64,000 bases of DNA from Pezicula radicicola (taxonomy: Eukaryota; Ascomycota; Leotiomycetes; Helotiales; Dermateaceae): positions 101,962-165,961 of the forward strand of contig PDUO01000075.1 of assembly GCA_003008705.1 (NCBI GenBank), written 5' to 3'. Positions 23,392 through 34,505 of this stretch are shown in pieces. Made by a program: the position numbers and the translations under genes. Below the pieces are notes generated by a model, which saw only the letters and a list, made by a program, of their open reading frames with translations, made no database searches and was not told the origin of the DNA. How positions within the stretch are numbered: the first letter of the stretch is position 1; each line of letters starts with the position of its first letter.

Positions 23392-24827
23392 ATGAGTGCA
23401 CAACAACCCCCAGCGCCGGTTCCTACGGCTGGGAATTTTACCATCGTGGATGAGAGCATATTGCCGCAGACTGAACGACATGGACGACCTTCATTTTCAT
23501 CAGCACGATCGTTGAAGAGTGCGGCCGGCTTCAGAGCGGATGTTGGCCTTGCGCACATAGCTCGGAGAACATTAGGAATTGCGCTTTTACTTGCTACGGT
23601 TATATTATGGACAAGCTCGAACTTTCTAGCAAGCGTAAGTATAAAGAATCTAGGATCATGCAAGCGGCGGCTGAATTTCAATAGTATATATTTGCAGATA
23701 ACACCTACTCGAAGCCATACTTTGTTACCTACCTTAACACGTCCTTGTTCGCCATCTCCCTGGCCCCGATCTTCTACAGAATTGCAAAGGTTCACGGGTT
23801 TTCGAATATCAGAACTTCAGGGTTGGAATACTGGCGTGGGAGGGTCGATGTGTACCGTAGATTGTCTAAAGATGGAAGTGGAGAGGACTTATCTGCATCA
23901 GCAGCTCGATTGTTGGGCGATGATGAGACAACCGAAGGCGCCGATATCTCCAACGATCCATCAGCTCAGGAAGGGATTCTAAATGTGCGAGAGACAGCAT
24001 GGCTTAGTCTGGAGTTTTGTCTGCTCTGGTTTGTTGCGAATTATTTAGTGGCCTCATGCTTGGAGTATACCAGCGTTGCAAGTTCCACAATCCTGACGTC
24101 GACAAGCAGCATATGGACCTTGGTTTTTGGAGCCATGGTTCATGTAGAGTCTTTCAGCGTCCGAAAGCTGATTGGTGTTCTTGCTTCGTTGATTGGCATC
24201 ATTTTAATATCCTCGGTGGATCTCTCAGGAAAGGACAATGACTCCAACCGTGGCAACTTTCCTCATAAATCCCAGGCCGAGATCGCCATCGGAGATGCTA
24301 TGGCATTTGGCAGTGCTGTCATGTATGGCATTTACGCCGTGGTCATGAAGAAACGAATCGGTAACGAGGACCGTGTCAATATGCCACTGTTCTTTGGCCT
24401 CGTTGGTCTCTTCAACGTCGTGTTCCTGTGGCCTGGATTTATCATCCTGCATTACATAGGAATTGAGACTTTCCAGCTTCCGCCATCTGGCAAGATATGG
24501 ACGATCGTATTAGTATGCAGTTATTCCACCAGATTCTCTTTCTTAGATGTGACTAACATCTTACAGGTGAACGCCTTAATGTCTTTTATAAGCGACTATT
24601 GCTGGGCATATGCAATGCTTCTGACGACCCCACTGGTGGTCACCGTTGGACTGTCCTTGACCATACCACTGTCATTAATTGGCCAGGTGATCCTAAGTCG
24701 GCAGTATTCCAGCGCCCTCTATTGGGTGGGAGCCTTTGTTGTGGTTCTCTCTTTCATATTTATCAATCACGAAGAAAAAGAGAAAGAGCCGACACGCGCC
24801 CCAGAGCAAGTGGCCCTCGACGCTTAA
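23392..24827 (+). CDS. EamA/DMT-family transporter (YML018C/THI74-like)
   Basis: A multi-span membrane transporter of the drug/metabolite superfamily. Exons 23392-23634, 23685-24512 and 24567-24827 give 443 aa. After a hydrophilic N-terminus (~50 aa), about ten hydrophobic segments are visible, for example LGIALLLATVILWTSSNFL, YFVTYLNTSLFAISLAPIF, LLWFVANYLVASCLEYTS, LIGVLASLIGIILISSVDL, GDAMAFGSAVMYGIYAVVMK and YWVGAFVVVLSFIFIN. A charged loop of ~60 residues lies between segments 2 and 3. The Thr/Ser-rich SSTILTSTSSIWTLVFGA block is typical of the YML018C/SLC35F group. Substrate is unknown; yeast relatives are vacuolar or mitochondrial-annotated proteins. Intact. Confidence 0.9.
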
Positions 24828-25962
24828 TGAGGCGGAATAGGTCAGAAACGATACTCTGGTCGCAAGCACGGAATGCCCTTGGCTTGCCAGCTCTCCTTCG
24901 GGGCCTTGGGTACTACAATTAGCCTTTGCAACAACAATAATAGCCTCCCCACATAGCGCTCTTAGATACATGGCGTTCAAGCCACAGACTATAGCATTGA
25001 ATTGCCAGAACTCTGAAGTATTGCAACTTCTAATACTTTGGAGGTTTAGCTCTTCGAGCTGGCAAACTTCATATTTAGCTATTCCAGCATTTGATAGAAA
25101 GATTTGAAAGAAGGAAGATCGAGACGCATTAATGCAATACTATAGATCAAGATGTTTTTAGCTCAAGGAAGCCTAGTTGACTTGCGATTTTGTCCAACCT
25201 TATGCTCGCTTAGATTTAAAAATCAACTCTTGTGTTAGCAATGTTCTATTAGCGTTATTCTTCTTTACCCCATTAGTAGGAGTGCCAATTCCCATGTAAA
25301 CACCATGTTAGAAAGCTTTGCTCTTACCATTAGTACATACAAGCTTGGCATGCAGGCAAGGCATACTTTTCTTGAAGTTCAGTTTACTCCACTCCCCTGT
25401 ATCAAAACAAGGTCTCCTCAACATACCTACTTTTAACGGTCGTTTGTTTTTCTTTAAGTAAAATCTGATGTTCTTTTTACCTTCTAGATGTCTTTATGCA
25501 AGTTTCAATATCTTCTCCGTCCTATAGACTCCGTCCTCGCTTCGCTCGTAGGGATAGAGATAGGTAGTTGTATGTTCCTGACTGTTTTGCTGCATTTTGA
25601 GTCGGGTGCCTTGCGATGAGCTTAGAGTAGCACTATATGGAGGTTCTTGCGGAAAACTCACCCTCGTTGACAATCTCGGCGCTATTCAAAACCACTTCTC
25701 TGCTACGGTTCTTCCTTTCTCTCTCTGTCCTCAACACCGACAGATCCAACGCCACTAGATTGGAACCGACAACTCCTGATAGCCTCACTGCAGGTTCTCT
25801 CTTTCTACCATACTCTTTCTCCTTTCGTTGCGTCGTTGTCGTCCTCCGCATCCACTTCGACGCAGTTTTCGAAGTCGTATATTTACCTCTGCGCAACAGC
25901 AGCGAATCACTCGACGAACCGCAAATACCTAGACAGCGTTTCCAGATCTGTTCCCTACCATC
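24828..25962. other. Intergenic region upstream of the rhodopsin-like gene
   Basis: About 1.1 kb. The first part is AT-rich and featureless. The last ~300 bp are pyrimidine-rich and open in several frames, which fits a transcribed 5' leader. No gene is supportable. Confidence 0.4.
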
Positions 25963-27267
25963 ATGGACAACACCACAATGATAATACCCATGAATGGATC
26001 GTACCTTGGAGTGGTTGCAGCTTCTGGCCAGGACGTTAGCGAAAGTGCTTCAGCGACATTCAGCATCGTTGCGCTCAACATATCATTCGGTGTGTTGATC
26101 ACCATCTGTACTAGCCTTCGGATGTATGTTCGGCAGTACATTGTTAAGGCTACAGGACTAGATGACTGTAAGAACCCTTCTGCCCCTGTACCACTGAGTC
26201 TCTTCTGGGACATTCTACTAACCCACTTACTCACAGATCTGATGGTCGCAGCGTCAATATTCTCAATCGGAGAGGCTATCTGCTTTCTCATTGGTGCTCG
26301 TGCGGGCTTGGGAAAGCATATTTGGATTCTGGAAGAGGGCCTGGATGCCGAGAGCCTCCTGAAAATGACCACCCGTCTGACAGTAGCTCTTTATGCCAGC
26401 TACATCACGTATGCAACCTCCTGTGCGCTGGTCAAACTCTCAATCATCGCATCATACCTGCGGATATTCCCATCAGGGCACCTCGTCCAACGTATTGTTC
26501 GCCCTACAGGAGGCCTTGTAGTTGCAATGTGGATCTGTAGCATCTTTGCCACCGTCTTCCAGTGCGTTCCTGTCTCGGAGGCTTTTGACTGGCAGAAGAG
26601 CCATAGACAATGCATCAACATCCAGACATTCTTCTACGTCTCCTGCTCCTTCAATATCGCTAGCGACTTTATCATATGGATCACGCCATTGCCATTCTTT
26701 TGGAAGATGAAGATGAACGCCAGAGGGCGAGTAGGTGTCATTGTACTCTTCAGCTGGGCCTCCTTCGCCATCATCGCCAGTATCTACCGCATTGCTACAC
26801 TCGACGGCGCAGGTGGTAATGATGTCACATATACGATAGTACAAAGTGCAAACTGGAGTACGATCGAAGTTGGGACTGCTATTGTTTGCGCTTGCATTCC
26901 ATCTTTGATACCTCTCGTCCCTAAACTCTTACCGAGGAGATGGGTCAATGCATTGACTGGAGGTAGTGTTGGATCATCAAATGTTTATCGAATGGCTCCT
27001 ACACTTACACCACGCTCTTCCAATGCTGCTTTCACTCCGCACTCCATCAATACTGAGTTTACACCTCGTGGAGACACCTTCGAGTTCGAAGACCGAGGAC
27101 CCGCTAAGCCTGTATACACACCACGCTCGGCTACCTACGATTTCGAAGACCGGAGGCGTGGTAGTGGCCGGACGGGTATGAATGCTTGGGACCGGGAGTG
27201 GGAAGAGTTGCGATCGGATAGCCACTTGGAGGTACGGGAGCCAGATTCAGTTTATTCGAGGTATTGA
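25963..27267 (+). CDS. Fungal rhodopsin-like (PTH11-related) integral membrane protein
   Basis: Two exons (25963-26167 and 26237-27267) give 411 aa. The 69-nt intron has no stop and is a multiple of three, so an unspliced reading also stays open. Splicing restores the family motif GLDD-Y-LMVAASI, which decides for the intron. Seven hydrophobic segments are visible, for example FSIVALNISFGVLITICTS, CALVKLSIIASYLRIFPSG, GGLVVAMWICSIFATVFQC (with the family Cys), CSFNIASDFIIWITPLPFF and VGVIVLFSWASFAIIASIY, then WSTIEVGTAIVCACIPSL. The C-terminus is cytoplasmic and Ser/Thr-rich, with two similar blocks (TPRGDTFEFEDR and TPRSATYDFEDR). Members of this fungal family are proposed receptors; the ligand is unknown. 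Intact. Confidence 0.88.
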   Translation: MDNTTMIIPMNGSYLGVVAASGQDVSESASATFSIVALNISFGVLITICTSLRMYVRQYIVKATGLDDCKNPSAPVPLSLFWDILLTHLLTDLMVAASIFSIGEAICFLIGARAGLGKHIWILEEGLDAESLLKMTTRLTVALYASYITYATSCALVKLSIIASYLRIFPSGHLVQRIVRPTGGLVVAMWICSIFATVFQCVPVSEAFDWQKSHRQCINIQTFFYVSCSFNIASDFIIWITPLPFFWKMKMNARGRVGVIVLFSWASFAIIASIYRIATLDGAGGNDVTYTIVQSANWSTIEVGTAIVCACIPSLIPLVPKLLPRRWVNALTGGSVGSSNVYRMAPTLTPRSSNAAFTPHSINTEFTPRGDTFEFEDRGPAKPVYTPRSATYDFEDRRRGSGRTGMNAWDREWEELRSDSHLEVREPDSVYSRY

Positions 27268-27408
27268 GGGTTGCCATGGGCCTTTTTTCAATAGGTTTTC
27301 AGTTAGAGTAGGATACAAGCCCTAGCATTTTTGCGGGTTTTTCATAAGATGGGACAGCATCAAGGCTAGATATCAGTCGGTTCGATATACTAAATCGAAT
27401 GGAAAGGC

Positions 27409-27765
27409 TCATTTGAGTCATTGAGATAATTTGAGTAACTGACTTATTTTGGGTGACTGACTTGTTTGAACGACTAATGTATTTGAGTAATTGACTTGCT
27501 TTGAGTACCTCGCTTAATTTGAGTAACTCACTTCGTATAAGTAACTGTCTTAATTTAGGTAACTGGCTTGTTCTGACTAACTGACTTACACTGAGTGGCT
27601 AGCTCATTTTAAGTGACTAGGCTAGTCTGAATGGCTGAGTTATTTGAGTAATTAACTTGTTCTAAGTAACTAAGTTACTTGAATAACCAATCCTCTCTAA
27701 GTAACCGACTTAGCTTAAAGGACTAACTTATCTAGAGTAACTATCTTGGTGTGAGTAACTAAACA
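27409..27765. repeat. Degenerate 18-nt minisatellite
   Basis: About 20 tandem, imperfect units of 17-19 nt, consensus close to TTTGAGTAACTGACTTRT. Copies differ at several positions each, so the array is old. Related units occur in the P450 intron at about 16830-16875. Confidence 0.8.
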
Positions 27766-28649
27766 TTTCGTTTCTCAATAACTATATGCCAAGATCATCA
27801 ATAGCAGGGCTCATTCCATTTATAGATAAGTAACTAATTTTAACAACTTCAATCACAGGTATAAGCGAGCTTCTATATAACTAAATAAAATCCACACATC
27901 GAAATCACCAATTAACCTACCTTAAAGCAACTCATTTAGCAGAACACAGCTTTATATCTTCCATTATACATAAATACCATTAATCTAAATATAAACCAAT
28001 CCCCTCCCATTAAACCCATTAGCTTACTTACCTCAATTACTTAAGATTGTCTGATATGTCTTTCATATAAGCGAGCTGAAAGTTTCAACAGCACTTTAAA
28101 AGGATACAATAACTTTACAAAGGTCGAGGAATCCTACCAATACCACCTAGAAGGCATATAATTTTTGATTGCTATTTTTTTTAAGCTTTGTCAAGTAATT
28201 GAAGAGCGGACTTTGTATGTGCAACAACTAGATGATAGGCCTCAAGCACGAGAGCTAGACGACAGTTCTAGCAGTTCAAATAATTGAGACTATGCAGCTG
28301 AATTTGATGTCTATATTATTGTTTTGGGTTGAGTCATGTAAGAGTGTGGTATGTGACAGTTTGTATGCATTGGATAAATTTACTCCGAGTATATTTATAC
28401 CAGCCAACTTCCTAAGCATGTTTTTGGACTTGTTCATAAGAAACAACTCGATATATTTGCAAGACTTCACACATGCACACTTATATGGAAACTATCGATC
28501 AAGGCGATGTTAATCACCATAATTATCTATACAGTCTAATGACGAACTAACGAACCATCTTCTGAAACCATCAAAACTCCACAGCTCCATGCTTATACAT
28601 GCTGGGTATAACTATCAAACGCCGATTGCCATGCTGCACAAACAACAAA
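27766..28649. other. AT-rich intergenic region
   Basis: Between the minisatellite and the 3' end of the heme-oxygenase-like gene. AT-rich, no open frame with family resemblance. Confidence 0.4.
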
Positions 28650-30347
28650 TTACCGCTTTGCTCGCAACAAATGCTCTCTATCACGTGGAAGACAGGAATG
28701 CAATCCCAATCCATAATCAAAGTACCAACTCAAAAACACCACCATCAGAATAGAAGTCGTGACTCCTGTGACGAAGATCGTTGACCAGTGGAGATCAGCC
28801 ATTGAAGCTGAAATGGCCTTGGACTTCCTGCGAACAAAGCCTCCCTCCTCAAAGCCGCGCTGCGAGAATGTCCGACCGAGAGGCTTGGTGATCAGGGAGA
28901 AGATCTGGGTCAAGAAAGCTTGCGACGATCGCCTTGTGGCTTGCGCCGGTTCCTCAAAACGAACAACCCCTTCTCCCTTCGGAGAAGGAATACTACTGAG
29001 AAGCTCTTCCAAAGTGCTTAGGATATCTTGCTTCTCATCTTCGGTCTCTTCGGGACTTTCCTTCTTTCTGACAAACCGGTCTTGCGTGACTTGGAAACTA
29101 TCCCGAGTCTCACCAATCTTCCTCTTGGAGAGACGTACTTGTGCAATGTACACACTATCGCGGCTTGTCTCAAGCCCACGGTGACCCCTGTGGCTATCTT
29201 GAGGCGCAACTGGGATATTGCCATTCTTTGTCCCACAGACGCTATCTAGCTCAGCGACCATCTCTACCATGAATTTAAAGATATCATGAGCCTCGGTGAT
29301 AATTTCCTGCCTCTCTCTTTCAGTGAGAAGTACTTCAGCTTCTGTCATTCGCTTCTTGAATTCACGCTTAATGTCCTCACCGTCCTCCTCGCCCATAAAA
29401 TTGAAAAATTGTAAGTAGGAACGACTGCTGCTTTTTGATTCAGTCCTGTGGTGATTTTGCGACCGATTCCTCGACCGGATGGACGGTCGCAGCTCAGAGG
29501 CTGTTAGCGATTCAGATTTAGATATTCGTCGTTCGCTTCTTGATGTCATGGCGTATGGTCGAACTGGCGAAGGGTCCCTGTTCCAAAAGCCCTCGGTTCC
29601 TCCAGCTGCTTGCAATGAAGCCCTGATGTACCGACCACCAGAGAATATCGCCATATAAAGTACCCATGCGTATGCCAGCAGAACATGTGGATTCGTCTCC
29701 ACGGACTGTCTAGTGTGTGCTAAAAAGGCAGCAAGTCTACCATTATCAGACACAGCTGCAATTTGCTTGTCTATCTTATGTTCAGGTGTGCCGGTCAATT
29801 TCCTAATATCAGAAAGCAGCCGACCGCCCCGGAGTAAACCTGGGAGGCGGAGGTGCGAGAGTATAGAATGCGTGCGGCTACATACTCTGGGGGAATGAAC
29901 CATTGTAGGCGAGTTGGAGTTTGATAACAGCGGCAGGCTTTTGGAATCTAGCATAGGGAACTCTGGGTCGCAGGCATCAGCGCCAGAATCATTACCGCGG
30001 CCTAGAAGAGGAGAACCGGGAGAGTTGACACTAGACTCCCTGCGCGGTTTGCATGTCTCGACGGGGTGACCATCAGAAGAGCATGTGGGAAGGTGTGGTG
30101 TGTCCAGAATGGATTGCCATAGTGACTCGAATGTGAGGTATATCGGTGCAATGTGCAAGATGCCGGAAATGTACAATGATGGGTTTTCTGTATTGGGAGG
30201 CAGTGCCAGAGGAAGACGCGCAATAATAGAGCGGTTGAGAAGGCTGTGGATAGAGCGCGTGTTGATGTTTATTCGTTCTGAGAGAGAGAATGGACCGCTG
30301 GGGGGAGAAGGAACAGGAGATGGCGTAGGGACTTCGAGGTCAGGCAT
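28650..30347 (-). CDS. Heme-oxygenase-like membrane-anchored protein
   Basis: An intronless 565-aa protein. Heme oxygenases open heme to biliverdin, CO and iron, usually on the ER face. Near residues 25-45 lies NTRSIHSLLNRSII, with His34 where the proximal heme ligand is expected, then LYISGILHIAPIYLTFESLW. The middle has LRLPGLLRGGRLLSDIRKL, AYAWVLYMAIFSGGRYIRA (distal-helix-like) and FFNFMGEEDGEDIKREFKKR, EAHDIFKFMVEMVAELD, all characteristic of the fungal heme-oxygenase-like group. Two long disordered Ser/Arg-rich insertions (about 85-165 and 265-310) make it much longer than typical 250-300-aa enzymes. A single C-terminal membrane helix (TIFVTGVTTSILMVVFLSW) sits just before the end, as in tail-anchored heme oxygenases. 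Catalytic activity is inferred, not shown. Confidence 0.82.
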   Translation of the reverse strand: MPDLEVPTPSPVPSPPSGPFSLSERININTRSIHSLLNRSIIARLPLALPPNTENPSLYISGILHIAPIYLTFESLWQSILDTPHLPTCSSDGHPVETCKPRRESSVNSPGSPLLGRGNDSGADACDPEFPMLDSKSLPLLSNSNSPTMVHSPRVCSRTHSILSHLRLPGLLRGGRLLSDIRKLTGTPEHKIDKQIAAVSDNGRLAAFLAHTRQSVETNPHVLLAYAWVLYMAIFSGGRYIRASLQAAGGTEGFWNRDPSPVRPYAMTSRSERRISKSESLTASELRPSIRSRNRSQNHHRTESKSSSRSYLQFFNFMGEEDGEDIKREFKKRMTEAEVLLTERERQEIITEAHDIFKFMVEMVAELDSVCGTKNGNIPVAPQDSHRGHRGLETSRDSVYIAQVRLSKRKIGETRDSFQVTQDRFVRKKESPEETEDEKQDILSTLEELLSSIPSPKGEGVVRFEEPAQATRRSSQAFLTQIFSLITKPLGRTFSQRGFEEGGFVRRKSKAISASMADLHWSTIFVTGVTTSILMVVFLSWYFDYGLGLHSCLPRDREHLLRAKR

Positions 30348-33300
30348 CGTTGCGGCGGCATATTATGCAGCGCGCAAGATGGAAAGATGGTTGTATTTGT
30401 AGGTATTCGTGGCCAATGGTAGTGTAGGTATAATAGCAACGGCCGTGGCCCATAGGCAGTAGGTGTGTAGGTGTGTATAGTAAATGGGTATAGGATGAGG
30501 AGGAGATTGGTGAATTGAGTGGTGGGATAAGGTAAGGTAGGCAAAGCAACGCTGTGATCTCAAGATACAGTAGTAGGTAGCGACTGCCGTTTGACGAGAA
30601 AAGTCTATTGGCAGTGGTGCAAGTGACACATCTGGAAGGTGTCAAAGCGTCGGGGAGGAGGATAAGAAGGGAGAGGATATAGAGAGGGGGAGAAATACAA
30701 AAATGGAAAAAAAGAAAGGATGAAAAAGATACGGACCACATGTTGATTTCACCACTGTATACACCGATACTGGGGCATGTAAGGTAGTGCTGATTATCGT
30801 AAGATTACCATGCGATTGTGCTACCGGTACTTCGTATGCCAATCCCTAAATCCCATCTCTCACTGATCGCCGCGGGGAATAATCTCTAGAATGGCAGTGA
30901 TCGTCGGCAGCGCTGAAGACGATTCAGGTCCGAGACTAATAATAATAAGAATCGGTTAAGGTTCGTATTCGCAGGCCCAAAAGAAGTCTAGGGATACATT
31001 ATTAACCTACAGTAAGAATTCAGCTACGGTACAGTATTATATATTCCGAGTGCTCAGCTGCCAAATCTCCAGCAAACTTAAATCGCCTTTGGAAAGGCCT
31101 AATTCGCCGTGCGCTTAACCTTTGTTTTGGTGTAGGATAGGTACACTAAAACTAAATCAAGTCTTAAATGCGTAAGTACAAGTCAGTTTGAGGCCCAGGT
31201 GTTACTCAATCAAGTTAGCGAATGCTGATGTGGCGTTTTATTAAACCTTTTCAAAAAGCGATTGACCAATCTCCCGTTGATCAACTTTGTTACGATTTGC
31301 GACACAGACGCTGAGTTCCTGTATTATTCTCCTATTCTCCGATCGCACAGAGCCGTTACAGCACGATTCCCGTACGCCGATCAACAACTGTGTCGATTTC
31401 CCTCGAGGCGGGATAACACAGTAGCTAAATAGCCATATGTACCGTACTTTGGAGATGCCCTTACAATTCCACACTAGCGGGAATTCGGGTCGACCGGTAT
31501 AGCTCTGAGCGGAAACCACAGGAGTCCTATAAGTCTCTCAATATTTGCTCAGAAGTCCAATATTTGTCTTGTACGGCGGCTGATGCGAACAGATTTCGGC
31601 AAGCCCACAGAGTTCTCCATTCCTTTACCACCTATACCTCTTCTATTATGTTGGTATATTGATACCATAGTCCTGTAGCATACCAGGCTATTCTTAGTAT
31701 TCAAGAACCATGAGAATATCCCAGAGAAAAGGCGCAATGTCCCTTCAAAAGACCTAAGCCAGTCGCTTTTGTGGAACCGCCTTTTCTGCGTCCGATTTAT
31801 TTTCTGCCTTCTGCCTACCTTATCTATGGTGTACAAATTTATAACAAGGAGCTAACATAAAAGTTGCCCTTACCAGAAGAGATAGCCACTTGCATCGGTT
31901 TACTGCAGGTCGCTATGGCAATCAAACTTTATGGCTTTAGTTAAGCAGGAAGCGCGTACGCAATAGAGTCTCGTAGGCTCGGTTATGTACGAAGCAATAC
32001 GAGTCGTTCCTGCAGGTTCTTCAACTAATAGCCGTGATAAGACGTACATGCCTAGTCCTTTATAGAATAATGGTCTTATGGTTTCCCAAATGACAAACTT
32101 TGCATCCTGCACGAAGCTCAATTGAGCCAATTAATAAAAGAACGTTTGACGGATGTCCATAGGGCAGATAGCTTTCTGCTTGCCAATACCAACAAAGAAC
32201 GAGCGCAAGACCTAAGCAAGGGGGCTTCTGTGGGGATGGCGACGGTGATATAGTAATAAGAATCGACTAGGAAGAGCAAGGTCTAAAAATCTCGCAAGCC
32301 AGGACTTTTGTGGACGGTTGCTTGATGGATGTTGACTTAGCGGTTACAGCAGAGATTGAAGTAACGAAACTTGAGGTGATATGGATCGCGATGTAGGTAC
32401 TGTATCATTATATTGCGAAGCTGCATTACTCAAACACTGGCTGTTCTCATGGTACCGCTCGCACAGCAAAGCCTTCGAGTTGGAATCTCCCGTGTAAATC
32501 AAGCATGAGACTGCTTTAAAGTTATTTACAGTAACCAAGATGAGTCTCCGCTGCGCATCTCATCTTCCGAAATTGACCAAGTCGAAACTCCGACTTTACA
32601 AATCGCCAATCCTTCCAATATTGGAAAACATCCCAGCAGCCATGTTGTCGCAAGTAAACCAGGTTTGCTTCAATTTTGCCCTACAGGCTCGGTGGTTTCA
32701 GCTGAAAGACCTGGCTATCATTACCAACCGTACCTTATGTATACTTGGTATGAATGTCAATGTTCTTCATGCCTAGGAACCGTTACTGCGCAATCATTAT
32801 TTTCAGTCAGCAATTGATACAGTTCTGTACAGCGGAAGCCAACCAGCAAGGCGGAAGGAATGACCTGGCACTGGGTCACATAGTGCCCCACAGCAACATT
32901 CGGCAGTCGTCTCAACTTTCCCAAGTAGTGGCAAGAAGCGTCCCTACGAACATCTGTGCCACGGAAACGATGTGGACATCATGTGGATGAACCTTCAGGA
33001 GCCAATATATATAGACTATTTTTTTTTAAACCTGGAGCACTATTTTCAGGGGAGACATACGACTGCTGTCGCTACGAATACTCTTCACTTGCTGTTGGCT
33101 AAATGACAAGACTTTTCTTTGCACAGCACAGCACATGCGCGACGAATCAAAATGTTATTTTGTGCTCTAAACGACATCCAGGCTTGTCTTAAATACCTAT
33201 GGAGTACAGTACTACTGTAGTAAGAAAGCGGTAGGTTGAAGTTGGTAAACGCTTGCGCTATGACAGGCACGGCACGGTAACTTACTGTAACTACGGTAAG

Positions 33301-34505
33301 CAAGGTGGAGTAGCTACCAACGAGATCTTGTCTATGCCCTGGACTCTTCTCCTGCAAGGATTCAAATACTCTAACCAAGCGTACCAGTTTGTCTCCATGA
33401 ACTATGATCCACGGTCGTGGAGATTGTTCAGTAGCAAGACTCGTACCAAATGACCAAAGTTCGTCACAATGACGAAGGAGGTCTCTTACGGTAGCTTGTT
33501 GTGGCCGTTTCTTGCGACAATAATTGTACACGACAGCAATTTTAGACCTACCAAACCCTAATATCACTTGCTTGCAAATTCAGCTTGTCCGGACTCCGAC
33601 ATCAAAGATAGATCATACTGGTACAGTATCGCAAGGGCCTCCCCGTACCACGTTTTTGATTAGGTAAATCAAGGGCCGTTGCCGCTTACAGGACTGGACA
33701 CACAGTTAAACTCCCCCACAACCATGTGACATGGCAGGCTGGCAGCACGTTAGCTGCTCCACAATTGCATGTCTCGAATCTTGTTCGCGATGGCCTTCAA
33801 GGGTCCAACCAAGATCTCCATGCAGGACACAAAGCACCTCGGCTTGTAGTCGACACAAATCTGACGCCCTGTGGTGCCATCTGGGCTAGCGCTCGCCGTC
33901 TAGACTTCTTTCGGCTATGGTAACTCCTGTACAGTACAGTACCTCACCCAGAGCCTCACAGTACTGTACCATACCATCCATAATGATGATGATGACTAGA
34001 TCATGCTCAGCACGGAACCGCGGACGCACAACTCCTTACGGCGGCACAATTAGAGCTTGACTGTCCAACGGTCCCAACAAATAAGATATAGCAGCGTCCA
34101 CTCTCCCAGCCCTTCGTGATATTAAACGGAGGATGCACTGGGATGGACCTGGGTTTGGGGAAGTTCTCCGCTGAGGAGTAGCGTGAATAGGCCATTTTTC
34201 ATCCATTCACGGGCCGCGGCCACACTATGCGGTGGCCGTTTCACGAGCATCTGCCTGCGGTAGTGCTAGAACTTGGGGCAGAACTTGGCCTTATCACGCT
34301 TGCCGAGACCTTCAAATTACAAGATGGCAGTTACAGTAGCCATCTTTACATCCTCTTGTCCCCTCCCATGTTGTTTTTCTCCACAACATGAGCGTTCGCC
34401 GAACGCTTCCAAACTCTTCAATTCTCCTGAAAACCGCCCTTCCGATGTGCTGAACACGAATTCTACTACAAAGTAAGACGCACCACCTTGGTTATTACAT
34501 GTTGC
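30348..34505. promoter_or_regulatory. 4.1-kb divergent non-coding region, heme-oxygenase-like / RGS-LOV
   Basis: No supportable gene lies here. Just upstream of the heme-oxygenase-like ATG (30348-30740) the minus strand is strongly pyrimidine-rich, which fits a long 5' leader. The middle holds scattered GTAC/TACAGTAC-type short repeats (for example around 33935-33970). The plus-strand leader before the RGS-LOV ATG contains several short upstream ATGs. Open frames of up to 160 codons have no family resemblance and are broken by stops. A large control region or an unannotated long non-coding RNA is possible. Confidence 0.4.

Noticed and set aside
25633..25981. Open frames just before the rhodopsin-like gene
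   Set aside because: They are in a pyrimidine-rich leader, overlap the real start, and have no family resemblance.
33085..33567. Minus-strand open frame of 160 codons in the HO/LOV divergent region
   Set aside because: No domain resemblance; surrounding sequence is non-coding-like, and nearby frames of similar length occur on the other strand.
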